The position numbers and the translations under genes were made by a program. A model generated the notes under the pieces. The model was not told the origin of the DNA, ran no database searches, and was given only the letters and a program-made list of their open reading frames with translations. From contig NZ_PJAQ01000068.1 in the NCBI RefSeq assembly GCF_002836775.1, positions 1-64,000 on the forward strand: a stretch of 64,000 nucleotides of DNA, given 5' to 3'. This DNA comes from Colwellia sp. 12G3. GTDB taxonomy: Bacteria; Pseudomonadota; Gammaproteobacteria; Enterobacterales; Alteromonadaceae. Positions 29,452-39,454 of this stretch are shown here, one piece after another; within the stretch, counting starts at the first letter, position 1, and every line of letters starts with the position of its first letter.

Positions 29452-29517
29452 TCCTCCCTCCTTTAATATATTCATGAATAAAGTTGAAACTCCTATTTAT
29501 AAAGTTCAGGAACTGTT

Positions 29518-29829
29518 TTGGAAATAACAAGAAGTAAAGAGTTTACCGCCACACGTGCTTGGGGCGCTAAAGACATCGCTAGTATGAACGGTATTACCAC
29601 GCGTTTACATTGGACCGACAAGCCCTACCAATGGCACATTAATGATGGTGAAGAAGTCTTTGTCGTTTTAGGTGGTGTCGTCGAAATGCGTTATAAAGAA
29701 AATGACCTTGAGCTAACAACCCGATTAAATACGGGCGATATTTTTTATGCTAGTGTTGGTACAGAACATGTTGCTATTCCCCTAGGTGAAGCGAGAATAT
29801 TAGTGATTGAATCAGAGGGCAGCATATAA
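29518..29829 (+). CDS. Small single-domain cupin protein
   Basis: A 103-residue cupin. Motif 1 is visible as HINDGEEVFVVLGG (about 41-54) and motif 2 as NTGDIFYASVGTEHVAIP (about 71-88), with His and Glu metal ligands. The start is a TTG preceded by AGGA. An ATG in another frame 44 bases upstream (29474) opens only a 17-codon frame that overlaps it. Such cupins bind small molecules or isomerise them; no exact role can be given. It follows the CHMI-like gene and may share its transcript. Confidence 0.8.
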   Translation: MEITRSKEFTATRAWGAKDIASMNGITTRLHWTDKPYQWHINDGEEVFVVLGGVVEMRYKENDLELTTRLNTGDIFYASVGTEHVAIPLGEARILVIESEGSI

Positions 29830-29883
29830 GTTAGCTGTGCTCTAATCGCCCATAAATCATCTCTATAAGGACGTTACCAAACC

Positions 29884-30303
29884 ATGAATATATATTTACT
29901 CATCGCTGGTTTATTAAGCGCTGTTGCTGCCCTTTTACATCTGGGCTGTATCTATTTTGGCGCCTCATGGTATCGCTTCTTCGGTGCAGGTGAACAAATG
30001 GCATTAATGGCTGAGCAAGGTAGTTTACAACCTACCATTATCACCTTGATTATTTTCTCCGTTTTATCATTCTGGTCAGCTTATGCTTTTTCTGCCGCAG
30101 GGCTTATTATTCGCCTGCCCTTTATTCGAATAGTACTTTCCCTCATTACCCTAGTATATATAGTGCGTGGCATAGCTGGCTTTACGCTAATAAATAGCCC
30201 TATGGGACGTAGCCCTGAATTTTGGCTGTGGAGTTCAGCAATTTGTTTAAGTTTAGGTGTTATTCATATTATGGGTTTAAAACAAGAGTGGGCGAAACTG
30301 TAG
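29884..30303 (+). CDS. Four-helix inner-membrane protein, unknown function
   Basis: A 139-residue protein with four predicted membrane helices (about 5-25, 55-75, 82-100 and 112-130). The first carries a HLGCIYFG stretch, and a FRFFGAGE-type YRFFGAGEQ motif follows. I cannot name a function. It is 54 bases downstream of the cupin gene and likely part of the same small group. Spacing to the AAGGACG ribosome site is rather long. Confidence 0.75.
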   Translation: MNIYLLIAGLLSAVAALLHLGCIYFGASWYRFFGAGEQMALMAEQGSLQPTIITLIIFSVLSFWSAYAFSAAGLIIRLPFIRIVLSLITLVYIVRGIAGFTLINSPMGRSPEFWLWSSAICLSLGVIHIMGLKQEWAKL

Positions 30304-30393
30304 ATCCAAAAAAATTTTTAGTACCACAATTGACTAATGATACACTAAACAAAATAAACACCACTTTGCCTTATAAAGTTACTTAGGATCACA

Positions 30394-31788
30394 ATGCGTT
30401 ACTTTGCTGCAATATCATTTACTCTCACCTTACTATTTTCATCAAGCCTTTTAGCGGAAACCTCTACAGAATCAGGTATTCAGAAAAGTACTCAAAATAG
30501 CTCTCAAAAAAATAGTAATACCACGCTAGAATCCAATGCAAGCAATAAAATTTTTCAAGAGCAAACATGGGGACTCGGTGTGCTCTTTAGAAATGCAGAA
30601 ATCCCCTTCGATACTAAAGCTGATAATGTCACTAGCTTTGTTCCTATGATGTTTTATCAAGGAGAAACCTTTTTTCTTCGTGGCATTGAAGGCGGTGCTC
30701 ACCTATACAAAAAAAACGATTGGCAGTTTAGTGCCATAGCACGTATGCGTTTTTTCGATATTCCTGCTGAATATCAAAATGAAGTACAAGGTGACACGGT
30801 AGATTTAGGCTTTCAAGCAAGAAAGTCATTCAGTAAAGGCAGTTTTTTTGATGTTGAACTCTTTAGCGATCTTGAAGGTAACCCTTATGCTAACTTGAGT
30901 CAAAGTTGGTACTTTCAACACGACAGTTGGGAGTTTATGCCCAAAGTTAGTGCCCGTTATAAGAGTGCCAGCTTTAATAGTCATTATTACGCCTTAACGG
31001 GGATAACTGAGATATCTGAACAAAATATTGGTGCGGGTATTGAAGTGAATGCCGGTATTGAAACTCGCTATCATGTAGCAAAAAACTTTTATTTGTTGGC
31101 CTCAGTCAATGGCACCTTACTTGATAAAAATGCCTATGATAGTGACGTAATTAGTCAGCGGTGGCAAAGTGAAGCCTATTTAGGCTTCGCCTTTTTTAAT
31201 GATATCAGTAAACCCAAAAAATCAGACCTAACGAATCATGGCTATTTACGTTTAGCTCATGGTTGGGCAACGCCTTCTAATATTGGCGATATTCTCGCAG
31301 GTGATACGGTCAAAGATGAATATAATAATCAACTCTCCTCATTATTTTACGGACTACCATTAACGGATGAGTTATTTTCACTGCCGATCGATATCTATTT
31401 AACCCCTGGTTTTGTTTGGCATTGGAATTCAGAGGTTCAAGATTCAGAGCAAGAATATGTACTGGCAATAAAAGCCTACTACACCATAAATTGGCCTGTA
31501 CGTTGGCGTGTAGGATTGGCAGAAGGATTATCTTATGTTTCTGATGTCTCTTACGTTGAAGCATCAGAAATGGAACGAAAAGGCTACCGCCCTAGTGAGT
31601 TAATGAACTATATAGATTTTACGGTAGATATTAATTTAGGTGATATTTTTAATGTGAATGCGCTCAATGAAACTTGGCTAGGTTATAGCATCCATCATCG
31701 TTCTGCTATTTTTGAATCCGCATCGCAATTTGGCCGTATTAAAGGGGGCAGTAATTATAATACTGTTTATGTACAATTTGACTTTTAA
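30394..31788 (+). CDS. MipA/OmpV-like outer-membrane protein
   Basis: A 464-residue exported protein. The signal peptide (1-21) ends in LLAE. A Ser/Asn/Gln-rich linker (about 22-52) precedes a beta-barrel. Alternating hydrophobic strands with aromatic ends and a C-terminal YVQFDF fit outer-membrane insertion. The first half (GLGVLFRNAEIPFD, then RGIEGGAHLYK) resembles MipA/OmpV. The length is nearly twice that of usual MipA (about 250), and the second half carries a YSIHHRSAIFE segment, which recalls a catalytic His/Ser region of lipid A-modifying barrels. That last point is a weak inference. AGGATC precedes the ATG. Confidence 0.7.
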   Translation: MRYFAAISFTLTLLFSSSLLAETSTESGIQKSTQNSSQKNSNTTLESNASNKIFQEQTWGLGVLFRNAEIPFDTKADNVTSFVPMMFYQGETFFLRGIEGGAHLYKKNDWQFSAIARMRFFDIPAEYQNEVQGDTVDLGFQARKSFSKGSFFDVELFSDLEGNPYANLSQSWYFQHDSWEFMPKVSARYKSASFNSHYYALTGITEISEQNIGAGIEVNAGIETRYHVAKNFYLLASVNGTLLDKNAYDSDVISQRWQSEAYLGFAFFNDISKPKKSDLTNHGYLRLAHGWATPSNIGDILAGDTVKDEYNNQLSSLFYGLPLTDELFSLPIDIYLTPGFVWHWNSEVQDSEQEYVLAIKAYYTINWPVRWRVGLAEGLSYVSDVSYVEASEMERKGYRPSELMNYIDFTVDINLGDIFNVNALNETWLGYSIHHRSAIFESASQFGRIKGGSNYNTVYVQFDF

Positions 31789-32039
31789 TCACTATGACCT
31801 TAGTTAGTCTGGCTAAGTGACATGTTTTAGATGAATAACGTTAAGATTCCCAACAACTATATACTTCAAACGTTACCAAGCTAGTTGATTGATATCTAGT
31901 ATATAAATATGAGATTCATCAATATTTAGCTTGAAAACTCGACTATCAATCAGTGAATAGCTTGTAATGTCGTGCTGGCAAGCTACTATATTTATAATAG
32001 TTTTATAATTATATACGTATCATGCTGAGTAGGATTATT

Positions 32040-32855
32040 ATGTTTATCAAGGAGTTAAATAAAAAGAGTAAGCCAGATTTATTTACGTCTAACTGGCTAA
32101 AAATATCACTACGAAATAGGTGGTCACATTTAATTTTAATATTGATGTTAACTTTTCCCTCATCTGCCTCTTTTTCTCAAGCAGAAAAAATTAAAATAGC
32201 CATTGGCGACGATTTAGCACCATGGATATTTGGCAATGGCCAGTCGGGTATTTTAATTGATTTGGTTAGAGATTGCCTGAAACCTGCCAATTCTACACTA
32301 GAATTTATTGCCTACCCATATGGTCGACGACTTATGGCATATAAAAAAATGGATGTTGACGCCGTCATAGACATCAACACTAAAACTATTAGCAGTGAAC
32401 AATTAGTGGGTTTTTTCACTGGTAATCTATATGCTTATGAAAATTTCGCTTTTTCACTTTCTGAAAATAACTTTTCAGTAATAAACATAACCGATTTAGA
32501 AAAGTATTCTTTGCTTTCGTGGCAAGGTGCTATCAATCATCTTGATGGCGAGTACGCAGATATGGCAAGAGGAAATCCAAATTATGCTGAAACTAGCCGT
32601 CAAAGTAATCAGGTAAGCATGCTGTTCAGAAAGCGAGTAGACTTTATTCAACTTGATTATCAGATATACAATTACTACAAAACAAAATTAATAGAGGCAA
32701 ATGAGATTGACAGCAAGTTAGATGTGACCTCATTCGCACTGTTTGGTAAAAGCCCTAATGGACTGATGTTTAGAGATAAAGAATTAAGAGATATTTGTAG
32801 AAATGAATTAGAGAAAATTGAGATGAAAATTAAATATAAAGAAATATCACCATGA
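32040..32855 (+). CDS. Periplasmic solute-binding protein, SBP_bac_3 type, orphan
   Basis: A 271-residue protein with an atypically long basic N-terminus, followed by a hydrophobic segment (about 30-47) and SQAEK. The mature part is one SBP_bac_3 (type II) domain: KIAIGDDLAPWIF at the start, an AYPYGRRLMAYKKMDVDAV block, and FRKRVDFIQLD late. Related orphan proteins act as sensors or as unlinked binding proteins. The ATG at 32040 has TAGGA six bases upstream; the ATG at 32022 lacks any. No transporter is nearby. A similar but larger protein follows 400 bases downstream. Confidence 0.78.
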   Translation: MFIKELNKKSKPDLFTSNWLKISLRNRWSHLILILMLTFPSSASFSQAEKIKIAIGDDLAPWIFGNGQSGILIDLVRDCLKPANSTLEFIAYPYGRRLMAYKKMDVDAVIDINTKTISSEQLVGFFTGNLYAYENFAFSLSENNFSVINITDLEKYSLLSWQGAINHLDGEYADMARGNPNYAETSRQSNQVSMLFRKRVDFIQLDYQIYNYYKTKLIEANEIDSKLDVTSFALFGKSPNGLMFRDKELRDICRNELEKIEMKIKYKEISP

Positions 32856-33255
32856 AACATAGTTGCGTTTAACTACAAACGACGAAGTTTTTCTCAACTT
32901 CACCGCATTAATGATGGTTGAGATTGTAACCTAACGGGTAGATATCATTCATCTTCGTTAGCCTATATCAGATAGGGTTCCGCTTTCCTTTTCTACTAGA
33001 TACTCAGTGGAAGCCCTGCACAATCGATACTTTAACTCAGTAAGAAGCTATCGTGTTTTATCCCAACAAAAGGTGGTTTTGACATCTATTAAATAATTAA
33101 TATCATTATACTATCGCTTTGATAAACTTGAACTTAAGAGTTAACAAACATAGCGCTGCTAGGTCTACGCTAAGTTAACTTAAAATTGTATTAAATTATC
33201 ACAAGCATTTTCTATTATTTAGATGTATATATATATACTTGATAAAAGTTTTTAA
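32856..33255. other. Intergenic region, no gene recognised
   Basis: About 400 bases of non-coding sequence between the two solute-binding-protein genes. A (TA)n run lies near 33225-33238, just before the second gene. I see no terminator with a T run and no conserved element. Confidence 0.4.
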
Positions 33256-34734
33256 TTGAAAGAGGACTTGAATATTAAGGCTTTATTTTTTTTATTATAT
33301 CTAATCAGTTATTGCTCTTATGCTCAACAATTAAAAATTGGGGCTGATGAGTGGCCAGGCTTTACAAATGCTAATGGCACAGGGATATATTTCGAATTAT
33401 TACAACGTATATACTCTGAAAAAAACATTGGTATTAGAATAGATAGCTACAACAGAGTGCTTAATAGCTTTAATAAAAACGAGATTGATATCATTGTTGG
33501 TGTCTACCGAGAAGATGTCCAACAAGCCCTCATCCCCGACTGGTTTTTAGATACCGAATATCCGATAACCGCCTTTTATAACCCTGCACTGACCAAGATA
33601 AATAACGTCTCAGATATTAAGAATAAAAGAATATCCTGGAAGCGAGGTTATCATTTTGAGAAGTTTATATCTGATATTAAAGATGTTTACTTGGTTAATG
33701 AGGCTGACACTGGATTTGAACTGCTTAACAAAAATCGAATCGACGTCTTTATAGATTTCCCTAAGAATATTCCCAAAAAATATCAGCAACGTTTCATTTC
33801 TCTTGAAGTCGTTCCGTCTCGCCATATTTATTTGGCATTTCAAAAAAATAAACAAGGTGAATTATTAGCCAAACAGTTCGACGAAAAAATGGCTGACTTA
33901 AGAAGTTCAGGAGAGTTAGCTGAAATTTTTAATAATGAATACATTCATTCAGATTTAGATAATTTCAAGACAAATTTAGAACCTATAATTGTTATCACTG
34001 AAGATTCAAATCTCTCAATTCAGTATGAAAATTTAGATCAAAGCTCAACTGAAGGTCAAATTATCAATTTAATTCAAGCAAAGTTAGAAAATTACCGCAT
34101 TGAATTTAAAGTTTTACTGTCTTTAGAAAATATTAATCAATACAGTAGTGAAGAAAGAACATGTTTTAATGTCATGTTAAAAACAGCTGAACGAGCTAAA
34201 CGTTTTATATTCAGTGAGCCATCAAGTTTATATATGGGATTGCGTTTATACAGTAAAACAGATCTCCACTTGTCTGATCCAATAGAACTATCTGATTTAT
34301 TAGCTGCACACCCAAAGGCTAAAATAGGCATTACACTAGGACAGAATTATGGCTCTCAAATAGAGCAACAACTAAGTAACATTAACCAAACTCAAATAGT
34401 ACCTATGCCCGTTGATAAGTCTTCAAAGTATCATATGTTTGAAGACGATAACTTTACTTATATGCTGCAATATCCAGAAGAAATTGCAAGTAATTGGCCG
34501 AAAATTAGCGACGAGGATTTATACAGCTACGAATTAAAAGATGTGGATAAATATGTACTTGGTCATATGATGTGTAGTAAAACAAAATCTAGTGAAAATT
34601 TCATTCGAGCCTATAATAAAGCCCTAAAAGATACAATTCAAAGTGGTGTTTTTTTCGATATCCAATACCGTGTCGTGAGTAAAGATAGTCAAAAAGACTT
34701 TATTAAATATTTTAATAAAGTCTTCAACAACTGA
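33256..34734 (+). CDS. Tandem two-domain SBP_bac_3 periplasmic protein
   Basis: A 492-residue exported protein with a short signal peptide (residues 7-23, ending SYAQQ). It holds two type II binding domains in a row: the first about 24-235 (LKIGADEWPGFTNANG, IDIIVGVYRED), the second about 243-490 (CFNVMLKTAERAKRFIFSEP, then a long C-terminal lobe). No membrane helix, kinase or cyclase domain follows, so it is not a receptor fusion. The start is a TTG with a poor binding site; a second TTG at 33268 follows AGAGGA but too closely. Its paralogue-like neighbour upstream has one such domain. The ligand is unknown. Confidence 0.78.
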   Translation: MKEDLNIKALFFLLYLISYCSYAQQLKIGADEWPGFTNANGTGIYFELLQRIYSEKNIGIRIDSYNRVLNSFNKNEIDIIVGVYREDVQQALIPDWFLDTEYPITAFYNPALTKINNVSDIKNKRISWKRGYHFEKFISDIKDVYLVNEADTGFELLNKNRIDVFIDFPKNIPKKYQQRFISLEVVPSRHIYLAFQKNKQGELLAKQFDEKMADLRSSGELAEIFNNEYIHSDLDNFKTNLEPIIVITEDSNLSIQYENLDQSSTEGQIINLIQAKLENYRIEFKVLLSLENINQYSSEERTCFNVMLKTAERAKRFIFSEPSSLYMGLRLYSKTDLHLSDPIELSDLLAAHPKAKIGITLGQNYGSQIEQQLSNINQTQIVPMPVDKSSKYHMFEDDNFTYMLQYPEEIASNWPKISDEDLYSYELKDVDKYVLGHMMCSKTKSSENFIRAYNKALKDTIQSGVFFDIQYRVVSKDSQKDFIKYFNKVFNN

Positions 34735-35065
34735 TGTGCTTGCTGCCCATTTCAATAAGTAACCTGAACTTTATAGCCGTTACCAATCAAAGTGCATGAT
34801 TTTATTGATAATTAAAATGCCTTTAGGCAAGAGAAATAATTAAAGCATAGTTAGTCTATAGTTTAATTATTTAACGCTGTATAAAGTTATTTTAACCCCA
34901 TCACAGCGCCTTGAATTGAAATTTATCGAACACTCTAAAACATGCATCTTGAATGATAACAGGTATAGATAAGCAGTACTTTTACTCAAATCGACTCACA
35001 CCGGTAAATGGTCCAAACCATTTTCACTATTAAGCTCTCTTAGCCTTAAATATAGTAATGAGTCA
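34735..35065. other. Intergenic region with AT-rich hairpin
   Basis: About 330 bases between converging genes. A perfect 11-bp stem, AAATAATTAAA (34834-34844) with TTTAATTATTT (34862-34872), could act as a weak terminator. I recognise no gene. Confidence 0.45.
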
Positions 35066-38000
35066 TTAACTTTTCTGTTCTGCCTTTTCAATTTCATTGG
35101 CAATCGCTTGCGGTGAGCTAGTATTACGGCATAACCAATAATAGGCGCCAGGGACAATAAATAAAGTAAATATACTCGCCAATGATACACCCGCAAAAAT
35201 TACCACACCAATAACCATTCGACTTTCTGCGCCTGGGCCAACCGCTAATACTAAAGGAATAGCACTAGTTACTGTGGTGAATGTTGTCATAACAATAGGA
35301 CGTAATCTTTGCTGTGAAGCACTAATTAATGCCTCTTCAAAAGCTATACCTTTGTCACGTAACTGGTTTGCAAATTCTACAATTAAAATACCATTTTTAG
35401 CCGCTAAACCAATCAGCATGACAATACCAATTTGACTGTAAATATTTAAACTCATGCCCATCAGTTCTAGCCCGGCAAGTGCCCCAACAAGCGCTAGCGG
35501 TACGGTGAGTAAAATAACAAAGGGATGAATAAAGCTTTCAAACTGCGCAGCTAACACTAAATAAGTAATTAACAGTGCCAATAAGAAAACAAACATGATG
35601 GAATTACCTGACTCTTTTAGCAATAACGACTCGCCTTTATAATCCACTTGTACATGTTCTGGCAGTTTGTTCTTAGTCACATCAACAAGGAAGTCTAGCG
35701 CGTCACCTAAAGCGTAACCATCAGCCAAGTTCGCGGTAACAGTAATACTGCGCAGGCGGTTATAACGATTCAGTCGAGATGACGTGGCATTTTCACCAAT
35801 ATTCAATACGCTAGCTAATGGAATGAGTTTATCTGTTGTTCTAGAACGTACATAAAGGTTGTCGATATCAGTCGGACTTTGAAATTGCTTTTCATCACCC
35901 TCAACAATGACATCATATTCTTCACCTCGATCAACAAACGTAGTAACACGACGTTGGCCTAGCATTGTCTCTAAGGTTTCGGCGATATCACCAACAGGTA
36001 CACCTAAATCATAGGCACGTTCACGGTCTATTTGAACTAATAACTGAGGATATGTTTCTTGGTAATCACTGTTGATATTCGATAAGTTAGGATTCTTTTG
36101 CGCTTCAGTGATCAAAATATCACGCCACTGAGCGAGTTCTTCAAAGGTATTACCCTGTAGAACAAAAGACACTGGTGCATTACTACCGCCACCGCCACCA
36201 ATACCACGTCGCATAATGGCAAAGGCACGTACATCAGTCACACTTTGCATATCAGAGTTTATTTTATTAATAAAACTAAAGGTATCAATGCTACGTTTAT
36301 CCCATTCAGGTAAGCCAACAATAGCAATACCACCGCTGCCACCAAAGCCAGGTACGCGCACTAACACCCGCTCCAATTCACCTTCAGCTTGATAACCTAA
36401 AAGCTTCTCTTCAATTTTATGCATGTTTTTCACGTTACTTTCATAACTTGCACCTTCAGCGCTTTGCATCATTAAAAAGAAATTACCGCGATCTTCTTTA
36501 GGTGTGTATTCAGAAGGTAATTTATTAAACAGTAAAAAGACTGCTGCTAGTGCTAAACCCAACACAAGGACGATAAGCATGGGTTGATGAATGCTGCTTT
36601 TCAGGGCGCGACCATAAGACGCTTCAAGACTAGCAAAAGCACGATCTAACTTTTGACCAAAAGAAGAACTCCTTTCTCTGTGCTTCAACATTTTTGAACA
36701 CATCATGGGCGTCAATGACAACGCAGTTAGGCTTGAAAATATTACCGCGGCGGCTATAGCGATAGCAAACTCGGTAAATAATCGCCCCATATTGCCGGAT
36801 AAAAATATCAGAGGCACAAAGACGGCAACCAGTACTAAGGTAGTGGCAACAACAGCAAAAGCAACTTCCCTGCCCCCTTCATACGCGGCTATGAGTGGCG
36901 CTTGACCATTTTCAATACGACGATAAATATTTTCAAGTACAACGATGGCATCATCAACTACCAAGCCAATAGCGAGTACTAAGGCGAGTAGTGTTAATAG
37001 ATTAATGGAGAATCCAAACCAAGATAACGCCATCATTGAACCAATTAAGGCTACAGGCACGGTAACAGCAGGAATCAAGGTCGCGCGAACATTACCGAGG
37101 AATAAAAAGATAACTAATACCACCATCAACATGGCGATAATTAACGTGTTATATACTTCATCAATCGAGCCTTGAATGAAAACAGAACTGTCGTAACTAT
37201 TAGTAATAGTGGTACCAACAGGTAAAGTATTACGAATAGCGATCATCTCTTTTCTTGCTGACTTAACAACATCTAAGGTATTACCTTTTGATTGCTTGAT
37301 TACACCTAAGCCAACCATATTCTTGCCATTACCACGAAACATGTTTTCATCATCTTGCGCGCCAATAAAAACCTCAGCAACATCGCCTAAACGTACCAAT
37401 GAATTACTTTCAGAACGATCAATAACCATATTGGCAAAATCTTGTTCTGATAAATAACTACGCTCTACCCGAATAGAGAAATCTCTATCAACCGACTCAA
37501 TACGTCCTGCTGGTAATTCAACATTTTCATCACGCAAAGTACGCTCAATATCCTGCACCGTAATATTACGCGCCGCCATTGAAGCACGGTTAAGGCGTAT
37601 TTTCATTGCATAGGTACGTCCACCACCAACACGCACGCGAGCAACACCGTCAACCACAGCAAAACGGTCTACAATATAGCGGTTTGCATAATCAGTTAGC
37701 GCAAGTGTACTCATGGTTTCACTTTGTAAAACAAACCAAACAATGACGCTTTCATCATCATTAGCTTTAGAGACTTCAGGTGGATCTGCTTGCTCTGGTA
37801 AGTTATTGAGTGCCCGTGATATACGGTCGCGTACATCATTAGTCGCCGCATCAATATCACGGTCTAAATTAAACTCAATAGTAATGCTAGAACGACCAAC
37901 ACGGCTATTTGAGTTAATGGTTTTAACCCCTTCAACGCCACTAATTCTGTCTTCAAGTAATTGGGTTATTTTAGTCTCAACAATGGCCGCTGATGCACCG

Positions 38001-38155
38001 GGATAATTGGTGCTGATATTAACAATAGGCGGATCAATATCAGGATATTCTCGTAATGGCAGCATTAAAAAAGCAACAATACCAAAAGTGATGATAAGTA
38101 AGTTTATAACCGTAGCAAAGACCGGTCTTTTAACCGATAAATCAGATAAAATCAC
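35066..38155 (-). CDS. RND multidrug efflux permease (AcrB/HAE1 family)
   Basis: A 1029-residue inner-membrane proton antiporter. The N-terminus (RPVFATVINLLII) starts helix 1, followed by a large periplasmic porter domain. The paired Asp of the proton relay is in VVDDAIVVLEN near residue 405. A second repeat of helices and a porter/docking domain completes the standard twelve helices. The start is a GTG that overlaps the adaptor's TAG by one base, so translation is coupled. The adaptor lies upstream in the same unit. No outer-membrane factor is next to it, so it likely uses a TolC-type channel encoded elsewhere. The substrate range cannot be told. Confidence 0.95.
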   Translation of the reverse strand: MILSDLSVKRPVFATVINLLIITFGIVAFLMLPLREYPDIDPPIVNISTNYPGASAAIVETKITQLLEDRISGVEGVKTINSNSRVGRSSITIEFNLDRDIDAATNDVRDRISRALNNLPEQADPPEVSKANDDESVIVWFVLQSETMSTLALTDYANRYIVDRFAVVDGVARVRVGGGRTYAMKIRLNRASMAARNITVQDIERTLRDENVELPAGRIESVDRDFSIRVERSYLSEQDFANMVIDRSESNSLVRLGDVAEVFIGAQDDENMFRGNGKNMVGLGVIKQSKGNTLDVVKSARKEMIAIRNTLPVGTTITNSYDSSVFIQGSIDEVYNTLIIAMLMVVLVIFLFLGNVRATLIPAVTVPVALIGSMMALSWFGFSINLLTLLALVLAIGLVVDDAIVVLENIYRRIENGQAPLIAAYEGGREVAFAVVATTLVLVAVFVPLIFLSGNMGRLFTEFAIAIAAAVIFSSLTALSLTPMMCSKMLKHRERSSSFGQKLDRAFASLEASYGRALKSSIHQPMLIVLVLGLALAAVFLLFNKLPSEYTPKEDRGNFFLMMQSAEGASYESNVKNMHKIEEKLLGYQAEGELERVLVRVPGFGGSGGIAIVGLPEWDKRSIDTFSFINKINSDMQSVTDVRAFAIMRRGIGGGGGSNAPVSFVLQGNTFEELAQWRDILITEAQKNPNLSNINSDYQETYPQLLVQIDRERAYDLGVPVGDIAETLETMLGQRRVTTFVDRGEEYDVIVEGDEKQFQSPTDIDNLYVRSRTTDKLIPLASVLNIGENATSSRLNRYNRLRSITVTANLADGYALGDALDFLVDVTKNKLPEHVQVDYKGESLLLKESGNSIMFVFLLALLITYLVLAAQFESFIHPFVILLTVPLALVGALAGLELMGMSLNIYSQIGIVMLIGLAAKNGILIVEFANQLRDKGIAFEEALISASQQRLRPIVMTTFTTVTSAIPLVLAVGPGAESRMVIGVVIFAGVSLASIFTLFIVPGAYYWLCRNTSSPQAIANEIEKAEQKS

Positions 38156-39279
38156 TAGGTCTTGCTCCCATTTTCAGGAGTAGCAATTTCAGCTTCTGGC
38201 TCAATAATACTTACAGCAGAGCCATCACGAAGTTTCAGTGCCCCTTCGACAACCACTTGTTCACCTTCAACTAGGCCTGATGTAACTTCAACCACACCAG
38301 GGTGACGTCGACCAATTTTTATTACCTTACGCACAGCTTTATCTTCATTAACAACAAACACGTAATGAATATTTTCTATCGGAATAATACTACTTTCAGG
38401 TAATTGCAGGATATTTTCTACTTGTAATAACACGCTAATATTAAGCAACATACCTGGGCGAAGTTTTAACGCTTTATTACTGATGGTAGCGCGAACTTTA
38501 ATACTGCGAGTACTTGAGTCAATGCGGCTATCAATAGCGGTAATTTTTCCCACAAACTTTTTATCTTGGTAGGCACTATTAAAAGCAGTCACTTGTTGAC
38601 CCACATGAATATGGGTAAGTAAACGTTCAGGTAAATGAAAGTCGACCTTGATACTACTTAAGTCATCCAAACTAGTAATAACATCACCAGCATCAATATA
38701 GGCCCCTTTACTCACTTCACGAAAGCCAAGCACACCAGAAAATGGTGCACGAATAGTTAAATCATTTAATTTAGCGTTTGCACTAACAAGTTGTGCTTCA
38801 ATCGCTTTAGTTTTCGCTTCTTGCTGCTCGACTAAAGACTTAGAGGTTGCTCTACTTGACAGCAACTCAGTTAAACGCTTTAAATGCGCTTGTGATTCTG
38901 ACAAATTGGCAGTTAACTCGTTAACTTTTGCCAACTCTTCTTGATTATTCAGCTTAACTAACACAGCGCCTTTTTTTACTTTCTGACCATCGTCAAAATA
39001 GATTTCATCAACAAGGTCTGAATATTTACTAGTGATAACCACTTGCTCATTTGCGCGTGCTGTACCTACTCCTTCAACACTTTCAATAAATTCAGTAAGT
39101 ACCACAGGCACCATTTTAACGGCAACGACACGTTTAAATTGACTTTTTTCCTGCTTAGCTTCAGGCCATTGCAAATAAGCAATTAAGGTCACTAAAATGG
39201 CAACTAAAATGAATAAAGGTAAACGGCTAGTAAAAGTCGAAGTACTCGTTGGCGCTGTGGATACAGACTTATTTGACAT
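38155..39279 (-). CDS. RND efflux periplasmic adaptor
   Basis: A 374-residue membrane-fusion protein. An N-terminal helix (about 21-37) anchors it, in place of a lipobox. The lipoyl halves (near 75-100 and 175-195: DLTIRAPFSGVLGF) flank a coiled-coil hairpin (about 105-160), and the beta-barrel and membrane-proximal domains follow. It partners with the permease gene, whose start codon overlaps this stop. AGAGAA precedes the ATG. The intergenic region to the divergent gene at 39455 is 175 bases and holds both promoters. Confidence 0.94.
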   Translation of the reverse strand: MSNKSVSTAPTSTSTFTSRLPLFILVAILVTLIAYLQWPEAKQEKSQFKRVVAVKMVPVVLTEFIESVEGVGTARANEQVVITSKYSDLVDEIYFDDGQKVKKGAVLVKLNNQEELAKVNELTANLSESQAHLKRLTELLSSRATSKSLVEQQEAKTKAIEAQLVSANAKLNDLTIRAPFSGVLGFREVSKGAYIDAGDVITSLDDLSSIKVDFHLPERLLTHIHVGQQVTAFNSAYQDKKFVGKITAIDSRIDSSTRSIKVRATISNKALKLRPGMLLNISVLLQVENILQLPESSIIPIENIHYVFVVNEDKAVRKVIKIGRRHPGVVEVTSGLVEGEQVVVEGALKLRDGSAVSIIEPEAEIATPENGSKT

Positions 39280-39454
39280 AAAGATTCTCTAATAGAATAT
39301 TGATAATGAGGTTAAACAGTACATTTAGCGACTATTTGCACACAAATACTATAACCTATAGCCTAGTTAATAGCATTTACCTAGCCGGTAACTTAGCTTA
39401 AAATATTAACCACTTAACGCAAATTAACTCAAATTAACGCCAAAGAGAAAGCCC

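Noticed and set aside
29474..29527. 17-codon ATG frame before the cupin gene
   Set aside because: It is out of frame with the cupin and has no ribosome site. Treated as chance, though translational coupling cannot be excluded.
32856..33255. A riboswitch or conserved RNA between the binding-protein genes
   Set aside because: No recognisable conserved structure; only short chance stems.
36705..37457. Several plus-strand frames inside the RND permease gene
   Set aside because: They are antisense shadows of a long conserved gene and show no family features.
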